Assembly (NCBI GenBank): GCA_963764305.1
Contig: CAVXSD010000009.1
Span: 186,001 to 250,000, forward strand
Direction: 5' to 3'
From: Bog-473 sp963764305
GTDB taxonomy: Bacteria > Actinomycetota > Acidimicrobiia > Acidimicrobiales > RAAP-2
DNA length: 64,000 bases
Positions within the stretch are counted from its first letter, which is position 1. Each line of letters begins with the position of its first letter. The position numbers were made by a program, and so were the translations under genes. A model generated the notes under the pieces. The model saw only the letters and a list, made by a program, of their open reading frames with translations. It was not told the origin of the DNA and ran no database searches. Below are positions 17,505-27,728 of this stretch, piece by piece.

Positions 17505-19243
17505 GCCCTACTCCTTTCGATCGACAAGCGCTCCGTTGAGCGCGTGACTCGTGCCGATCGCCTCCGTTGGAACTCCGCCGTCCCGAGGGCAGCACGGAAC
17601 AAGGGTGCGATCGCACCAGCCATTTGATCGGCGGTGCGAAGTGTCGCATGAGCGGCTGTCCCGAAGACCCTCCGGAGTACTGCTGCATCGGTGGTCGTGG
17701 CGATGCTCAGGCATAGGCACCCGATGCCGCGATGGCGAGCCTCGGAGAGTGCGCGTCGGGCGTCGGCCTCACCGTACGACCCTTCGTAGCCGTGGTCGTA
17801 CGCGAATCCGTCGGACAGGACTACCAGAAGACGTCGGCCGGTTCCCCCCTCCCGCTCCAAGGTCGAGGTGCCGTGGCGGATGGCTGCTCCGAGCCGGGTA
17901 AAGCCTCCGGGGCGCAGTCCGCCCAGGCGGCCGTCTGTCAGAGTCGAGAGACCATCGTCGAATCGCTTCAAGGGGTAGATGTGCACCGCGGAGCGCCCCT
18001 GCGAGCGAAACCCGTAAAGGGCGACCCGATCCCCCACCTCGTGCAACGCCACCGTGAGGTCGGCCGCTGCGGACAGCTGGTGGTCGTGGACGATGCCACC
18101 CGACCTGCTCTGCTCGCCAGCGGAACCGGAGATATCCAGGAGGACCAGCACGGAAAGATCCCGCCGGCTCCGTTGGCTCTCTACGTAGACGGCGTCATCT
18201 GAGAATCCGCCGGCCCGGGAATCGACGTAAGAGTCGACGGCGGCGTCGAGATCAAGGTCCTCTCCTTGCATCTGGCGACGATGTCGCTCAAGCTCTGTCC
18301 CGAGTCGGGCCAGAGCGCGTCGGAGAGACCTCGTATCTCCTGATGGAGCTCGGGAAGTGTCTCCGTCTTCGGGCTCGAGCTCAACCACGGTGCACCACTC
18401 GGGCCGATACCTTCCGTGGTGAACGTTCCACTCCGGGTAGACGAATCCTTGAACGACACCGAGAGATCCGTCGTTGGATACCGTCAGGCGCCTCATCGTG
18501 GGCGAGCCCATTCGTGAGACGCGGTTGCTGCTTCGGGCGAAGTGAGTCGGAGCGTCCGCTCCTGGGGCTCCCGTCCCCGACGATCTCGCCTCGCCGAGGA
18601 GCCGCTTGAGGAGTCGTCCGATCGGACCGCCCCCACCCACGGGGCTCGAAAGAATATCGACAACCGAGCCTTCTCCAATCTCGTCTTCGAGCTCGCGGAG
18701 AAGAGCCTGCCTTCCCTGGGGCGGAACGTGGATGGGCGCAACTCCTTCAATCCGATCTTCCCCAACCGAGCCCACCATCCGTGGACGAATCACTCCAAAG
18801 GCGCCCGGAGGTTCCGGGATCTCCTCGGACCCGAGGGCGAGCATCAGCGATGACTCCGGAGAGTCGGTTCGCTGTGCCGTGTGAGGGTCGGTTGAGGGAA
18901 GAACGGCGTTCGGGAGGAAGCCCCACAGGGTTGTCAGGGCGCGGTGTCCTTCGAGGCTCAGATAGCGCCGAGCTGCGGACGGTTTTCGGGCCAACTTGTG
19001 GAGGACTCGAGGCTCGAGGCTCCCCGCGCAGATGAGGGACGCCTGGACCACGACGCACTGCAACTGGGTCTGGGGAGCGCTGTTCGCGTCGATGAAGACA
19101 GTACGGCCGTCGCTCCAAGCCGGCATTCCCGGATCTCCGTCCGCCACCTCCAATGTCCGACCGGAAATGGCGGAGGCCAAAAGCGAGTATCGCCTACCGA
19201 TACTGACCTCAGCGTCCACCGGGTCCTTCGTCGCGCTGCTCAC
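17501..19243 (-). CDS. VWA-domain protein, CbbO/NorD-like
   Basis: About 580 residues. The C-terminal von Willebrand A domain carries a MIDAS motif in LSVLVLLDISGSAGEQ, with the later Thr and Asp supplied by RPGGFTRLGAAIRHG and LVVLSDGFAYDH. The long N-terminal part (catalytic-domain-like NorD/CbbO region) is less conserved. GTG 19243, six bases after GGGGGAAG, is preferred over a TTG 60 bases upstream. It is the partner of the AAA+ ATPase directly downstream. Together they form a chaperone-like remodelling pair. Confidence 0.85.
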   Translation of the reverse strand: MSSATKDPVDAEVSIGRRYSLLASAISGRTLEVADGDPGMPAWSDGRTVFIDANSAPQTQLQCVVVQASLICAGSLEPRVLHKLARKPSAARRYLSLEGHRALTTLWGFLPNAVLPSTDPHTAQRTDSPESSLMLALGSEEIPEPPGAFGVIRPRMVGSVGEDRIEGVAPIHVPPQGRQALLRELEDEIGEGSVVDILSSPVGGGGPIGRLLKRLLGEARSSGTGAPGADAPTHFARSSNRVSRMGSPTMRRLTVSNDGSLGVVQGFVYPEWNVHHGRYRPEWCTVVELEPEDGDTSRAPSGDTRSLRRALARLGTELERHRRQMQGEDLDLDAAVDSYVDSRAGGFSDDAVYVESQRSRRDLSVLVLLDISGSAGEQSRSGGIVHDHQLSAAADLTVALHEVGDRVALYGFRSQGRSAVHIYPLKRFDDGLSTLTDGRLGGLRPGGFTRLGAAIRHGTSTLEREGGTGRRLLVVLSDGFAYDHGYEGSYGEADARRALSEARHRGIGCLCLSIATTTDAAVLRRVFGTAAHATLRTADQMAGAIAPLFRAALGTAEFQRRRSARVTRSTERLSIERSRA

Positions 19244-19408
19244 GTTCTTCCCCCGAATAGATATGGATTCTCCCGAGCTGTCCAGCTGTCGACCCGTTGA
19301 CAACGCATGCCGAGCGAGGCGAGCCTAGGGAGGAACTAATTGGATCAATCCTCGGATGGAGGACCCCCACTTTCTTGGCAATAGATCACCGGCGGACTCC
19401 AAGATCGC

Positions 19409-20314
19409 TTACTCCATCCGGACCTCGGCCTCCATGATCGTTGCGTCTGTAGTGTCCATGACGACATTGAGATTGGCGGCGAGATCCTCGAGTGTCAACG
19501 TCGATGAGGTGAAGCCCTGGGTCTGCATGATCGCCATCCTCAGGACCTGACCGCCGCCGGCGACCAGTACCTCTCCGTTCAGTTGACACGATTCGTGCGC
19601 CAAGAACGCCGCCGCAGGCGCGACGAACTCCGGCGCGAAGCCATCCATCACCTCCTCGAACGTCTCCTCGGGCATGTCGTAGACGTGCGACAGGACCTTC
19701 GGATCCGACATGCGTGTCCTAGCTCGGGGCGCAACGGCGTTGACCAGAATTCCGTGCCTCCTGGCGTCAAGCGCCAGGCTGCGCGTGAAGCCGAACACAC
19801 CACCCTTGGCGCCCCCATAACTGGTGTTCTTCGGCACCATACCGAATGCGGCCTCGGAGCAAGTGTTCACGATTCTTCCGTAACCGTTGCTCCGGAGGTG
19901 CGGCCAGGCTGCCCTGGTGACATTCACTGTTCCGAAATAGTGCACATCGATCATCTGCCGAAACCGGTCCATCGTGAGGTCGTCGAACCAGTCGGGCTGG
20001 GAAATACCGGCGTTGTTGACAATGATGTCCACCCGACCGAAGGTGTCCAAAGCGGTGCGGACGATCGTATCGGCACCTTCTTCAGTGGCGACCGACGCAG
20101 AACAGGACACCGCGTTCCCACCCTCGGCTTCGATCTCCTTCACAACCTGTGCGGCTGGCTCGGAGGAGGACTCGGTCCCGTCCAGCTGGCCGCCCAGGTC
20201 GGCCACCACCACCTGAGCCCCCCGCGCCGCGAGCATCCGAGCATGAGCCCGACCGACTCCACGCCCGGCCCCCGTCACGATGGCCGTCCGCCCATCGAAT
20301 CGCAGCAGCTCCAT
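19409..20314 (-). CDS. SDR dehydrogenase, MFE-2/17beta-HSD4-like
   Basis: A 301-residue SDR closely related in layout to the one at 11893: LRFDGRTAIVTGAGRGVGRAHA, VVVADLGGQLDGTES, VNNAGISQP, NTCSEAAFG and SYGGAKGG (catalytic Tyr/Lys; Ser in TCSEA). ATG 20314 follows an AAAGGAG-like site, so the longer upstream frame is not needed. The C-terminal extension of about 50 residues (TLTLEDLAANLNVVMD) resembles that of hydroxyacyl-CoA dehydrogenase-type SDRs. The shared 16-bp motif lies about 110 bp upstream. Confidence 0.87.
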   Translation of the reverse strand: MELLRFDGRTAIVTGAGRGVGRAHARMLAARGAQVVVADLGGQLDGTESSSEPAAQVVKEIEAEGGNAVSCSASVATEEGADTIVRTALDTFGRVDIIVNNAGISQPDWFDDLTMDRFRQMIDVHYFGTVNVTRAAWPHLRSNGYGRIVNTCSEAAFGMVPKNTSYGGAKGGVFGFTRSLALDARRHGILVNAVAPRARTRMSDPKVLSHVYDMPEETFEEVMDGFAPEFVAPAAAFLAHESCQLNGEVLVAGGGQVLRMAIMQTQGFTSSTLTLEDLAANLNVVMDTTDATIMEAEVRME

Positions 20315-20425
20315 GTTGACTCCTTTCGCGTCCTTCGGCGACCGCCGAGCTCGGTACCTACCTGCCTCGAACTGGCCTTCCGATTGTCCCTGGCCCAGGT
20401 GCGACCCGAGCGGCCGAGCAAGGAT

Positions 20426-20441
20426 ACCTAATATTTGTTCC
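20426..20441 (-). promoter_or_regulatory. Shared motif GGAACAAATATTAGGT
   Basis: On the coding strand upstream of the SDR at 19409-20314 the sequence is GGAACAAATATTAGGT, differing at one position from the site at 8400. It is the most distant of the four from its start codon (about 110 bp), suggesting a longer leader there. Confidence 0.6.
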
Positions 20442-20630
20442 GAATCAATCTTGAGCGGCAAGGATCTGTTCAATACCGCTGGATTGGTTTCCTTCATTTA
20501 ACGACGATTTCGCCCACTGGTGAGGGCCCCACTGATGAAGGCAACTGCGGAACGAAATCTCCGTCATCTGAGGCACGAGGTTCGTCACTCCAGATCATCG
20601 AGCATGTGCAGCCGGGGACAACGTGCGTGG

Positions 20631-21263
20631 TTATCCCAGCGGACGCTCACCTTCGGCCACCGTTTCGACGAGCTTGTCAATCAACCAGGTCAGCGCCCGG
20701 GTTGCGTCGTCGCGAGGTAGCTCCCAGACGGTGACAAGGCGTTCATAGGAGGGTAGGTTCCACAAGACATCGAGGAGCGCGGCAACCGAGCGGCGATCGT
20801 GATCGGACCACTGCGGTACCGCCGTTGACACTGCAAGCATCAGCGCTTTTCGACGTCGCTCGTCAACAGCGACGAACGTTGGATCCTTTGGCTCCTCGAT
20901 GCTCTCAAGGGCGGCGAATGATTCGCGGCTGGCGAACACCCGGGCCGTGACGTCGGAGAGGTTCCCGAGGTCGACGTCCTCGTAGGTGATACCCGCCTCC
21001 TCTTCGAGTCGCTGCATCACGGCATCGTGCAGGTGCTCAACGGTGGGAAAATGCCGGTAGACGGTGCGCTCTCCTACTGCAGCGCGCTTGGCGACGGCGC
21101 GATACGTGAGCGACTTCCAATCCCAACTGGCGGATTCGTGAGCGAGCTCAGAACCTGCCTTCACGATGCGTTCCCGGGTGTCGGCGACCTTCCGTTGGCG
21201 TAGTGGAGCGTCGTAGCGGCGGCGCGGTGACACGACGCCAGAGGTTCTTGACGTCCTACTCAT
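20631..21263 (-). CDS. TetR family regulator
   Basis: A 210-residue TetR-type protein. The helix-turn-helix near residues 45-75 (LTYRAVAKRAAVGERTVYRHFPTVEHL) is clear. The C-terminal domain (ALESIEEPKDPTF ... VAALLDVLWNLPSYERLVTVW) is of a type often annotated TetR/AcrR. It is divergent from the sulfotransferase gene with only 40 bp between the starts; a 16-bp imperfect palindrome sits in that gap, so it probably controls itself and the sulfotransferase operon. Confidence 0.85.
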   Translation of the reverse strand: MSRTSRTSGVVSPRRRYDAPLRQRKVADTRERIVKAGSELAHESASWDWKSLTYRAVAKRAAVGERTVYRHFPTVEHLHDAVMQRLEEEAGITYEDVDLGNLSDVTARVFASRESFAALESIEEPKDPTFVAVDERRRKALMLAVSTAVPQWSDHDRRSVAALLDVLWNLPSYERLVTVWELPRDDATRALTWLIDKLVETVAEGERPLG

Positions 21264-21268
21264 AATCG

Positions 21269-21284
21269 TGACAGTCTACTGCCA
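21269..21284. promoter_or_regulatory. Imperfect palindrome, putative TetR operator
   Basis: TGACAGTCTACTGCCA reads as TGACAGT-CT-ACTGCCA, where 6 of 7 arm positions are complementary. It begins 6 bp from the TetR start codon and ends 20 bp before the sulfotransferase start, an ideal place for autoregulation of the divergent pair. Confidence 0.55.
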
Positions 21285-21303
21285 CGAAGTGTGGGGAGAT
21301 CGG

Positions 21304-22428
21304 ATGGCTTCATACGATCATTTGGTCGCTGCGGCGAGGACCCAGGCCGGGCTCGAGGATTTCGGTGTTGACTCCTTTCGCGAGGGGCTCGAGATCCTGG
21401 TGTGTTCGCTCCGTGACGAGGCACGGTTGAACGCCGCGGGTGAGGCCGTCATCTATCCACGCCTGGTCGGTCACCTGGTGAACCGGCTCCAGATCGAGGA
21501 CTGGTATCGAAGGTGTCCCGAGATCGACGACGTCCCAATCATCGCCCCTTTGTTCGGAATAAGCCTCCCCCGTACTGGCTCTACGGTGCTGTCGTTCCTG
21601 CTTGCACAAGATCCGGGCGTGCGCTTCTTGCGGCAGTGGGAGTCTTCTCAGCCCGCTCCCCCGCCCTCGACCGTGGCCGGACCCGATCCTCGGATGGGGA
21701 CTGCCGCCGAGCGGGTTGGTGCGAAGGAGCACACCCCCTCCGATGTCAATGGGCCGATTGAGTGTCTCGACATCATGGCGCTTGACTTCAAGACGCAGAT
21801 GTACCACGCCTTTGCTCGGATCCCGACTTATACCGCCTGGGTAACCGATGCGGACCTCACCTCCACCTATCTCTACGAGCGTCGGGTACTGAAGCTGTTG
21901 CAGTGGGGTGAGCAGGTTCGGCCGTGGCGCCTGAAATCGCCGGCCCACATGCTGTGGATCGAGTACCTGATCGGTGCATTTCCTGATGCTCGCTTTGTGA
22001 TGACACATCGTGACCCGACCGATGTTCTGTTGTCGGTTGCCGAGGTTTACGCGGACATCGGCGGAATGTTCACTGATCACCTGGATCGTGAGTTCATCGG
22101 CCGGCTGAACGTTGAGCAGTGGTCGACGGGAATAGAGAGGGTAATCAAGTTCCGCGAGAGCGGAGGCGACGATCGGTTCTATGACATCGATTTCCGCGCC
22201 ATGCAGGCGGATCCCGTCGGCGAGGTGCGTGGCCTCTACGAATGGCTCGGCGAGCCCGTCAGCGAAGCGTTCGAAGAGCGAATGCGGCGGTGGTCCGAAG
22301 CCAACGCAGCGAACTATGAGCCGACGACTCACCACGCCGACCCAGCGGTCTTTGGCCTCGATATGGAGCTGATCAGGCCGCTGTTCGCGGACTATGTCAC
22401 TCGCTCCGCATACTGGACCGCTCATTAA
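21304..22428 (+). CDS. Sulfotransferase family protein
   Basis: A 374-residue Sulfotransfer_3 (Stf0-like) protein. The PAPS 5'-phosphosulfate loop is ISLPRTGSTVLSFLL near residue 90, the 3'-phosphate-binding region is FVMTHRDPTDVLLSVAEVY near 235, and WRLKSPAHMLW is the conserved Lys block. ATG 21304 has GGGGAG about five bases upstream. Many actinobacterial members are genomically linked to lipid or steroid catabolism and their acceptor is unproven. The next gene starts 17 bp downstream and is surely co-transcribed. Confidence 0.87.
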   Translation: MASYDHLVAAARTQAGLEDFGVDSFREGLEILVCSLRDEARLNAAGEAVIYPRLVGHLVNRLQIEDWYRRCPEIDDVPIIAPLFGISLPRTGSTVLSFLLAQDPGVRFLRQWESSQPAPPPSTVAGPDPRMGTAAERVGAKEHTPSDVNGPIECLDIMALDFKTQMYHAFARIPTYTAWVTDADLTSTYLYERRVLKLLQWGEQVRPWRLKSPAHMLWIEYLIGAFPDARFVMTHRDPTDVLLSVAEVYADIGGMFTDHLDREFIGRLNVEQWSTGIERVIKFRESGGDDRFYDIDFRAMQADPVGEVRGLYEWLGEPVSEAFEERMRRWSEANAANYEPTTHHADPAVFGLDMELIRPLFADYVTRSAYWTAH

Positions 22429-22444
22429 CCCCCAAGGAGGACGA

Positions 22445-23503
22445 ATGGCAGATTTGACGGGCGGGATCGATCCCTCCCGCGAGTTGCTTTTTGCTGAGCG
22501 TCCGGACAATCCGGAAATGCGGGACTCGGTGAGCTTCTGGGTCTTTGACGATCAGGGCACGCTAGGGCTGACCCGGATCGGGATCGAGGCGGTCGCCGAG
22601 CACTGGGAGGAGCACGGGCTTCAGGTGAACGTCGCCTTTGCCGACGGCCGGGTGTTCCGCCTCCGCTCCGACGGGAAGGCGTGGCCGTCGCAGGACGAGA
22701 GTGGACGATCAAGCGTGCTCGGCGCCGGACCGCTCGGCTTTCGCTGTATCGAGCCGTTTCAACAATGGACCATGACCTTCCGCGGCGAAGCCGTGCAAAC
22801 ATCGACCTTCGATCTCGTGGAAGGCAAGAACGCTGGTCCACTCGTCGACGTGGAGTTCAGTGTCGCCGCGACCATGGCCGTGCCGCCGTGGATTCAGGGA
22901 TCGCTGTTGCCCGCGGCGCGTGCTCTCTTGGAGGGTGGGGAGAGCGACCTGATGGGAGGCTCGCGGTACGAGCAGCTCTTCCGCGCCAATGGTTCAGTCC
23001 GGACGCCGGACGGGACGCAAGCCTTCACCGGCAGCGGTCTTCGCATCCGGCGTCAGGGCATTCGCCGTCTGACCGAGTTCCGAGGCCACTGCTGGCAATC
23101 GGCACTCTTCCCGAGCGGTCGGGCCTTCGGCTACATCGCGTATCCGCCACGCGAGGACGGCCGGCCGACCTTCAACGAAGGATACGTCTTCGATGGCGAC
23201 GGTGACCTCGTTCCTGCCCGAATCGTCGAGGCGCCGTGGCTCACGAGACTGCAGGCATTGAATGAAGGCGTGCCGCTCATACTCGAGACCGACAAAGGGG
23301 TCGTCCGCGTCGAGGGGGAGACCGTTGTTTCCGCCTTCGATATCCACCACAACGACAAGACGAGAGCCATCGAGGCCATGAGCAAAGAGATCCCCGACTT
23401 TCCACCTCTTCAGCAGGCGGGTGTTCGGTACAGATGGGACGGTGAGGAGTCCTACGGAATGCTCGAGCGTTCGTACCCACGCGACAAGATGGTCAACGAT
23501 TGA
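22445..23503 (+). CDS. CrtC/AttH-like lipocalin-fold protein
   Basis: A 352-residue protein starting at ATG 22445 behind AAGGAGG. Two similar beta-rich halves are apparent (residues about 15-170, and 200-345 with FRGHCWQSALFPSGRAFGYIAYPPR). The pattern resembles the hydroxyneurosporene synthase (CrtC)/AttH group that often sits beside sulfotransferases in actinobacteria. No catalytic residues can be assigned by eye. A role in hydrating or binding a hydrophobic substrate is inference from the family and the operon with the sulfotransferase. Confidence 0.65.
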   Translation: MADLTGGIDPSRELLFAERPDNPEMRDSVSFWVFDDQGTLGLTRIGIEAVAEHWEEHGLQVNVAFADGRVFRLRSDGKAWPSQDESGRSSVLGAGPLGFRCIEPFQQWTMTFRGEAVQTSTFDLVEGKNAGPLVDVEFSVAATMAVPPWIQGSLLPAARALLEGGESDLMGGSRYEQLFRANGSVRTPDGTQAFTGSGLRIRRQGIRRLTEFRGHCWQSALFPSGRAFGYIAYPPREDGRPTFNEGYVFDGDGDLVPARIVEAPWLTRLQALNEGVPLILETDKGVVRVEGETVVSAFDIHHNDKTRAIEAMSKEIPDFPPLQQAGVRYRWDGEESYGMLERSYPRDKMVND

Positions 23504-23727
23504 TGTCTAGGGTCGAGGAAGACTGCAGCGACTCCGATGAGGCCGACCATCGTCGACGAGTAGGCGTCACCGAAACTGTGGTTTCGGCGGCCAAGCGCCA
23601 ACGCGCTCGAAGGGACCAGGACTCCCGCCGGGATCATGGCGGCCAGACCCCAGATCCACATTCGGGTGATCGCTGCCTTCGTTACCGCCCTCGACCGGCC
23701 AATGTCTCCCACGACATCCCCCTTCAT
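23452..23727 (-). CDS. Small membrane protein, uncertain
   Basis: A 91-residue frame with two hydrophobic segments: MWIWGLAAMIPAGVLVPSSALAL and STMVGLIGVAAVFLD. The N-terminal part reads like a real small membrane protein. Its C-terminus overlaps the end of the upstream plus-strand gene by about 50 bases on the opposite strand and looks random, so the gene may be truncated or frameshifted near 23510. No homologue is recognised. Confidence 0.35.
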   Translation of the reverse strand: MKGDVVGDIGRSRAVTKAAITRMWIWGLAAMIPAGVLVPSSALALGRRNHSFGDAYSSTMVGLIGVAAVFLDPRHQSLTILSRGYERSSIP

Positions 23728-24189
23728 CGTGGTGCCGGCCGGGCTGCGAAGATCGGGGGAGGAGTGGAAATAAGGGCAGAACCGACGAGGGCCACGGCAC
23801 TCTCCTGATATCAGGCGCTACGGATCGGCCGCTACCAGGGTCCGGGGCGTCGCTCCCGAGTCGCCTCGGGGCGTTTCGTATTTAATGCATCCTACACCCC
23901 ACAGCGATGTTCCCGATAGACCCCGGGTGGCTTCGCAGGCGCCGCAGACCGATCGGTAATGCCTGTTACCGAGTGGGACTTCCTTTGCTCGCAGGACTAT
24001 CCCCAAGGTGCCGGACTGTGTCACCCTCCCGGCGTTTGGAACTCACCCCATCGCTGGATTGGGGGATAGGTGTTCCGGGGCGCCCAGGATGGCGGCCTCA
24101 GGGCATGGATCGGGAGCTGGAGTGGTCGGGAACGCTCGCTGTGACCTTGTTCCCTGGTAGCGGCCGCCCGGGCGGGTCACGATTGGCTC
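23728..24189. other. Intergenic region with repeat fragment
   Basis: No gene seen. It holds one copy of the left half of the dispersed repeat at 24008-24035 (gtgccggactg ... ctcccggcgt). The remainder includes an AT-richer patch near 23880-23890 that could be a promoter, but nothing more can be supported. Confidence 0.5.
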
Positions 24190-24429
24190 ATGAAGAAAGT
24201 GCTGGTGGCCGTGGCACTGCTCGTCGGGCTGGGTGTTCTTGCCCAACGCCTCGGCCAGAAGATGTCGACCATCGACTGGGAGGAGAGATTCGATCGGATG
24301 CCAGACAACGCTCCGCCGAAGTGGATGTTCCGCAACATCACCACCATCCGTGAGAACACTGACCGGATCCTCGAACTTCTCGATCCTGATCGATCCCGCT
24401 CAAATAGCCCACCTTCTGCCAGCACCTGA
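24190..24429 (+). CDS. Small single-pass membrane protein
   Basis: A 79-residue protein beginning MKKVLVAVALLVGLGVLAQRLG, a signal anchor, followed by a soluble part MPDNAPPKWMFRNITTIRENTDRILELLD. Short proteins of this type are common in actinobacteria and uncharacterised. It lies 9 bp before the ABC transporter ATPase gene on the same strand and may belong to that operon. The coding potential is good, but the function is unknown. Confidence 0.6.
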   Translation: MKKVLVAVALLVGLGVLAQRLGQKMSTIDWEERFDRMPDNAPPKWMFRNITTIRENTDRILELLDPDRSRSNSPPSAST

Positions 24430-24438
24430 ACCCTGGCC

Positions 24439-25203
<765 letters not shown>

Positions 25204-25204
25204 C

Positions 25205-27728
25205 ATGTGGCGGGTCACCATCAAGGGACTCCTGGCCCACAAGCTCCGGCTCGCTCTGACGGCGCTGGCCATCGTGCTCGGGGTGACGTTCATCGCCGGG
25301 ACGTTCGTGCTGACCGACACCCTGCACAACACGTTCGACAGCCTGTTCGGGAACATCTACCAGAACGTCGACTTCCAGGTGCGCGGCGTGGCCCAGTTCG
25401 GCAGCGGGGGTTCCGCGACGCGCAACCCGGTGCCCCAGTCGGTGGTCGGCACCATCCGCGCCGTCCCCGGCGTGGAGGCCGCCGCCGGCTCGGTGAGCGG
25501 CTACGCCCAGTACATCAACCATGACGGCAAGGCGGTCAGCAGCGGCGGCGCGCCCACGCTCGGGGTGGCCTTCGACCCCAACCAGCAGATCTCCGCCCTG
25601 AGGATCGTGCAGGGACGCCAGCCGACGGCGCCGAACGAGGTCGTGATGGACCTCGGCACGGCCCAGAAGTACGGCTTCAAGGTCGGCCAGAGCGTGCGCA
25701 TCCTGTTGCAGGGGCCGACCCGGACGTTCATCATCACCGGGATCGCACGCTTCGGGACGGCGAACAACCTGGCCGGGGCCACGCTGGCTGCCTTCGACAC
25801 CCGGACGGCACAGGCCCTCCTGGGCAGTGTGGGCAAGTTCGACGCCATCGACATCGTCGCCCAGCCAGGTGCCGACAAGGCCACCGTCCAGCGCGACATC
25901 GCGGCCGTCCTGCCCCACGGCGTCGAGGTGGTGACGGGCCAGACCGTCATCAACGAGGCGACGAACGCCGTCAGCCAGGGTCTCGGCATCTTCAACACGG
26001 CGCTGCTGGTCTTCGGCTTCATCGCGCTCTTCGTCGGCGGCTTCACGATCCTGAACACGTTCTCCATCACCGTGGGCCAGCGCACCCGGGAGCTGGCGCT
26101 GCTGCGCATCGTCGGCGCGAGCCGCCGCCAGGTGTTCCGTTCCGTGCTCGGCGAGGCGTTCATCGTCGGGCTGGTGGCGTCGCTCATCGGGCTCGGGCTG
26201 GGTGTGCTGGCCGCCGTCGGCCTGGAGAAGCTGCTCTCCGCCTTCGGGGTCACGCTGCCGTCCGGCTCCCTCGTGTTCGAGGCCCGCACGGTCATCGTCT
26301 GCCTCATCGTCGGCGTGGGCGTGACGATGGTGTCCGCCATCAGCCCGGCGCGGCGCGCCGTGCGCGTCGCCGCCGGTGGCGGCGATCTCCGAACAGCAGG
26401 TCGAGCAGGACGTCCCCATGCGGCGCCGCTTCACCCAAGGCGCTGTCATCACCGCGATCGGGATCGTGCTGCTGGCCGTCGGGCTCACGAAGCCGGCCAT
26501 CCAGCTGGTCGGCCTCGGTGCGGTCCTGATCTTCGTCGGCGTGGCCATGCTGGCACCCGCGGTGGCGCGGCCGATGGCGAGCGTCATCGGGCGCCCGTTG
26601 GCCCGGCTGCTCGGCACCTCGGGCCGGTTGGGCCGGGAGAACTCCATGCGCAGCCCCCGGCGCACCGCGCAGACCGCGGCGGCACTGATGGTCGGGCTGG
26701 CGCTCGTCTCGGCCATCGCCGTGTTCGGCGCCTCGCTGTCGAGCTCGGCCACGAGCAGCGTCGACAACGCGATCAGCGCGGACATCATCATCTCGGCGGC
26801 GAGCACGACCGGGAACGGGGAGTTCGGCAACACCGTGCCGATCGTGGCGGGTGCCGTCCCGGGGGTCACCGCCACCTCGGTCGTCTACGGTGGCCAGTTC
26901 GAGTTCCGCCATTCCCTCGTGCCCCTCCTGGCCGTCGGGACGGAGCACCTGAAGGAAACCGTGATCCTCAACATGACCGCTGGGACGTCGCAGGCGCTGG
27001 CCGCCGGCGGCCTGCTCGTCGACACCACCACGGCCAACAACGAGCATCTGTCGGTGGGCGACACCGTCCCGGTGCGGTTCGCGCTGACGGGTCGCTCCAC
27101 CATGCGCATCGGGGGGATCTACCAACCGAACGCCCTGGCCGGGAAGTACCTCGTCGGCGACGGCTTCTTCCTCGCCCACTACCAGAACCCGCTGCCCGGT
27201 GCGGTGCTCCTGAAGACCGATGGCAGCCCCGGGGTGCAGTCTGCGGTTTCGCACGCGCTGGCCACCTACCCCAACGTGCAGGTCCAGTCGCGGGCCCAGT
27301 TCGAGGCGTCACAGAAGGCCGCGGTCAACAAGCTGCTCGGTCTGGTCTATGCGCTGCTGGCCCTGGCCGTGCTCATCGCCCTCATCGGGATCGTGAACAC
27401 GCTTATGCTGTCGGTCTTCGAGCGCACCCACGAGATCGGGCTCCTGCGCGCGGTCGGTATGAAGCGGCGCCAGATCCGCGCCATGATCCGCTCCGAGTCG
27501 GTGATCCTGGCCGTCTTCGGCGCCATTATCGGGATCATCGTCGGGACGGGACTGGGCATCGCCCTCGTGTCGTCGCTCCGCTCGCAGGGCTTCACGAGCA
27601 CCGTGGTGCCGGTCCAGAACCTGGTCATCTTCCTGATCCTGGCCGCCCTGCTCGGCCTGCTGGCGGCGAGCTGGCCGGCGCGGCGGGCCGCGCGGCTGGA
27701 CGTGCTGGCGGCCATCGCCGCCGACTGA
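25205..27728 (+). CDS. FtsX-like ABC permease, frameshifted
   Basis: An approximately 840-residue actinobacterial MacB/FtsX-type permease: N-terminal TM (LRLALTALAIVLGVTFIAG), a periplasmic core, a first FtsX block (FGFIALFVGGFTILNTFSITVGQRTRELALLRIVGA), then a repeat of the layout ending in LIALIGIVNTLMLSVFERTHEIGLLRAVGM. The frame changes by +1 near 26371, where RRAVRVA should continue PVAAISEQQVEQDVP. An extra base in the run gccgccgg would explain it. With the frame corrected the protein is full-length, so this may be an assembly indel or a recent mutation. Confidence 0.88.
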
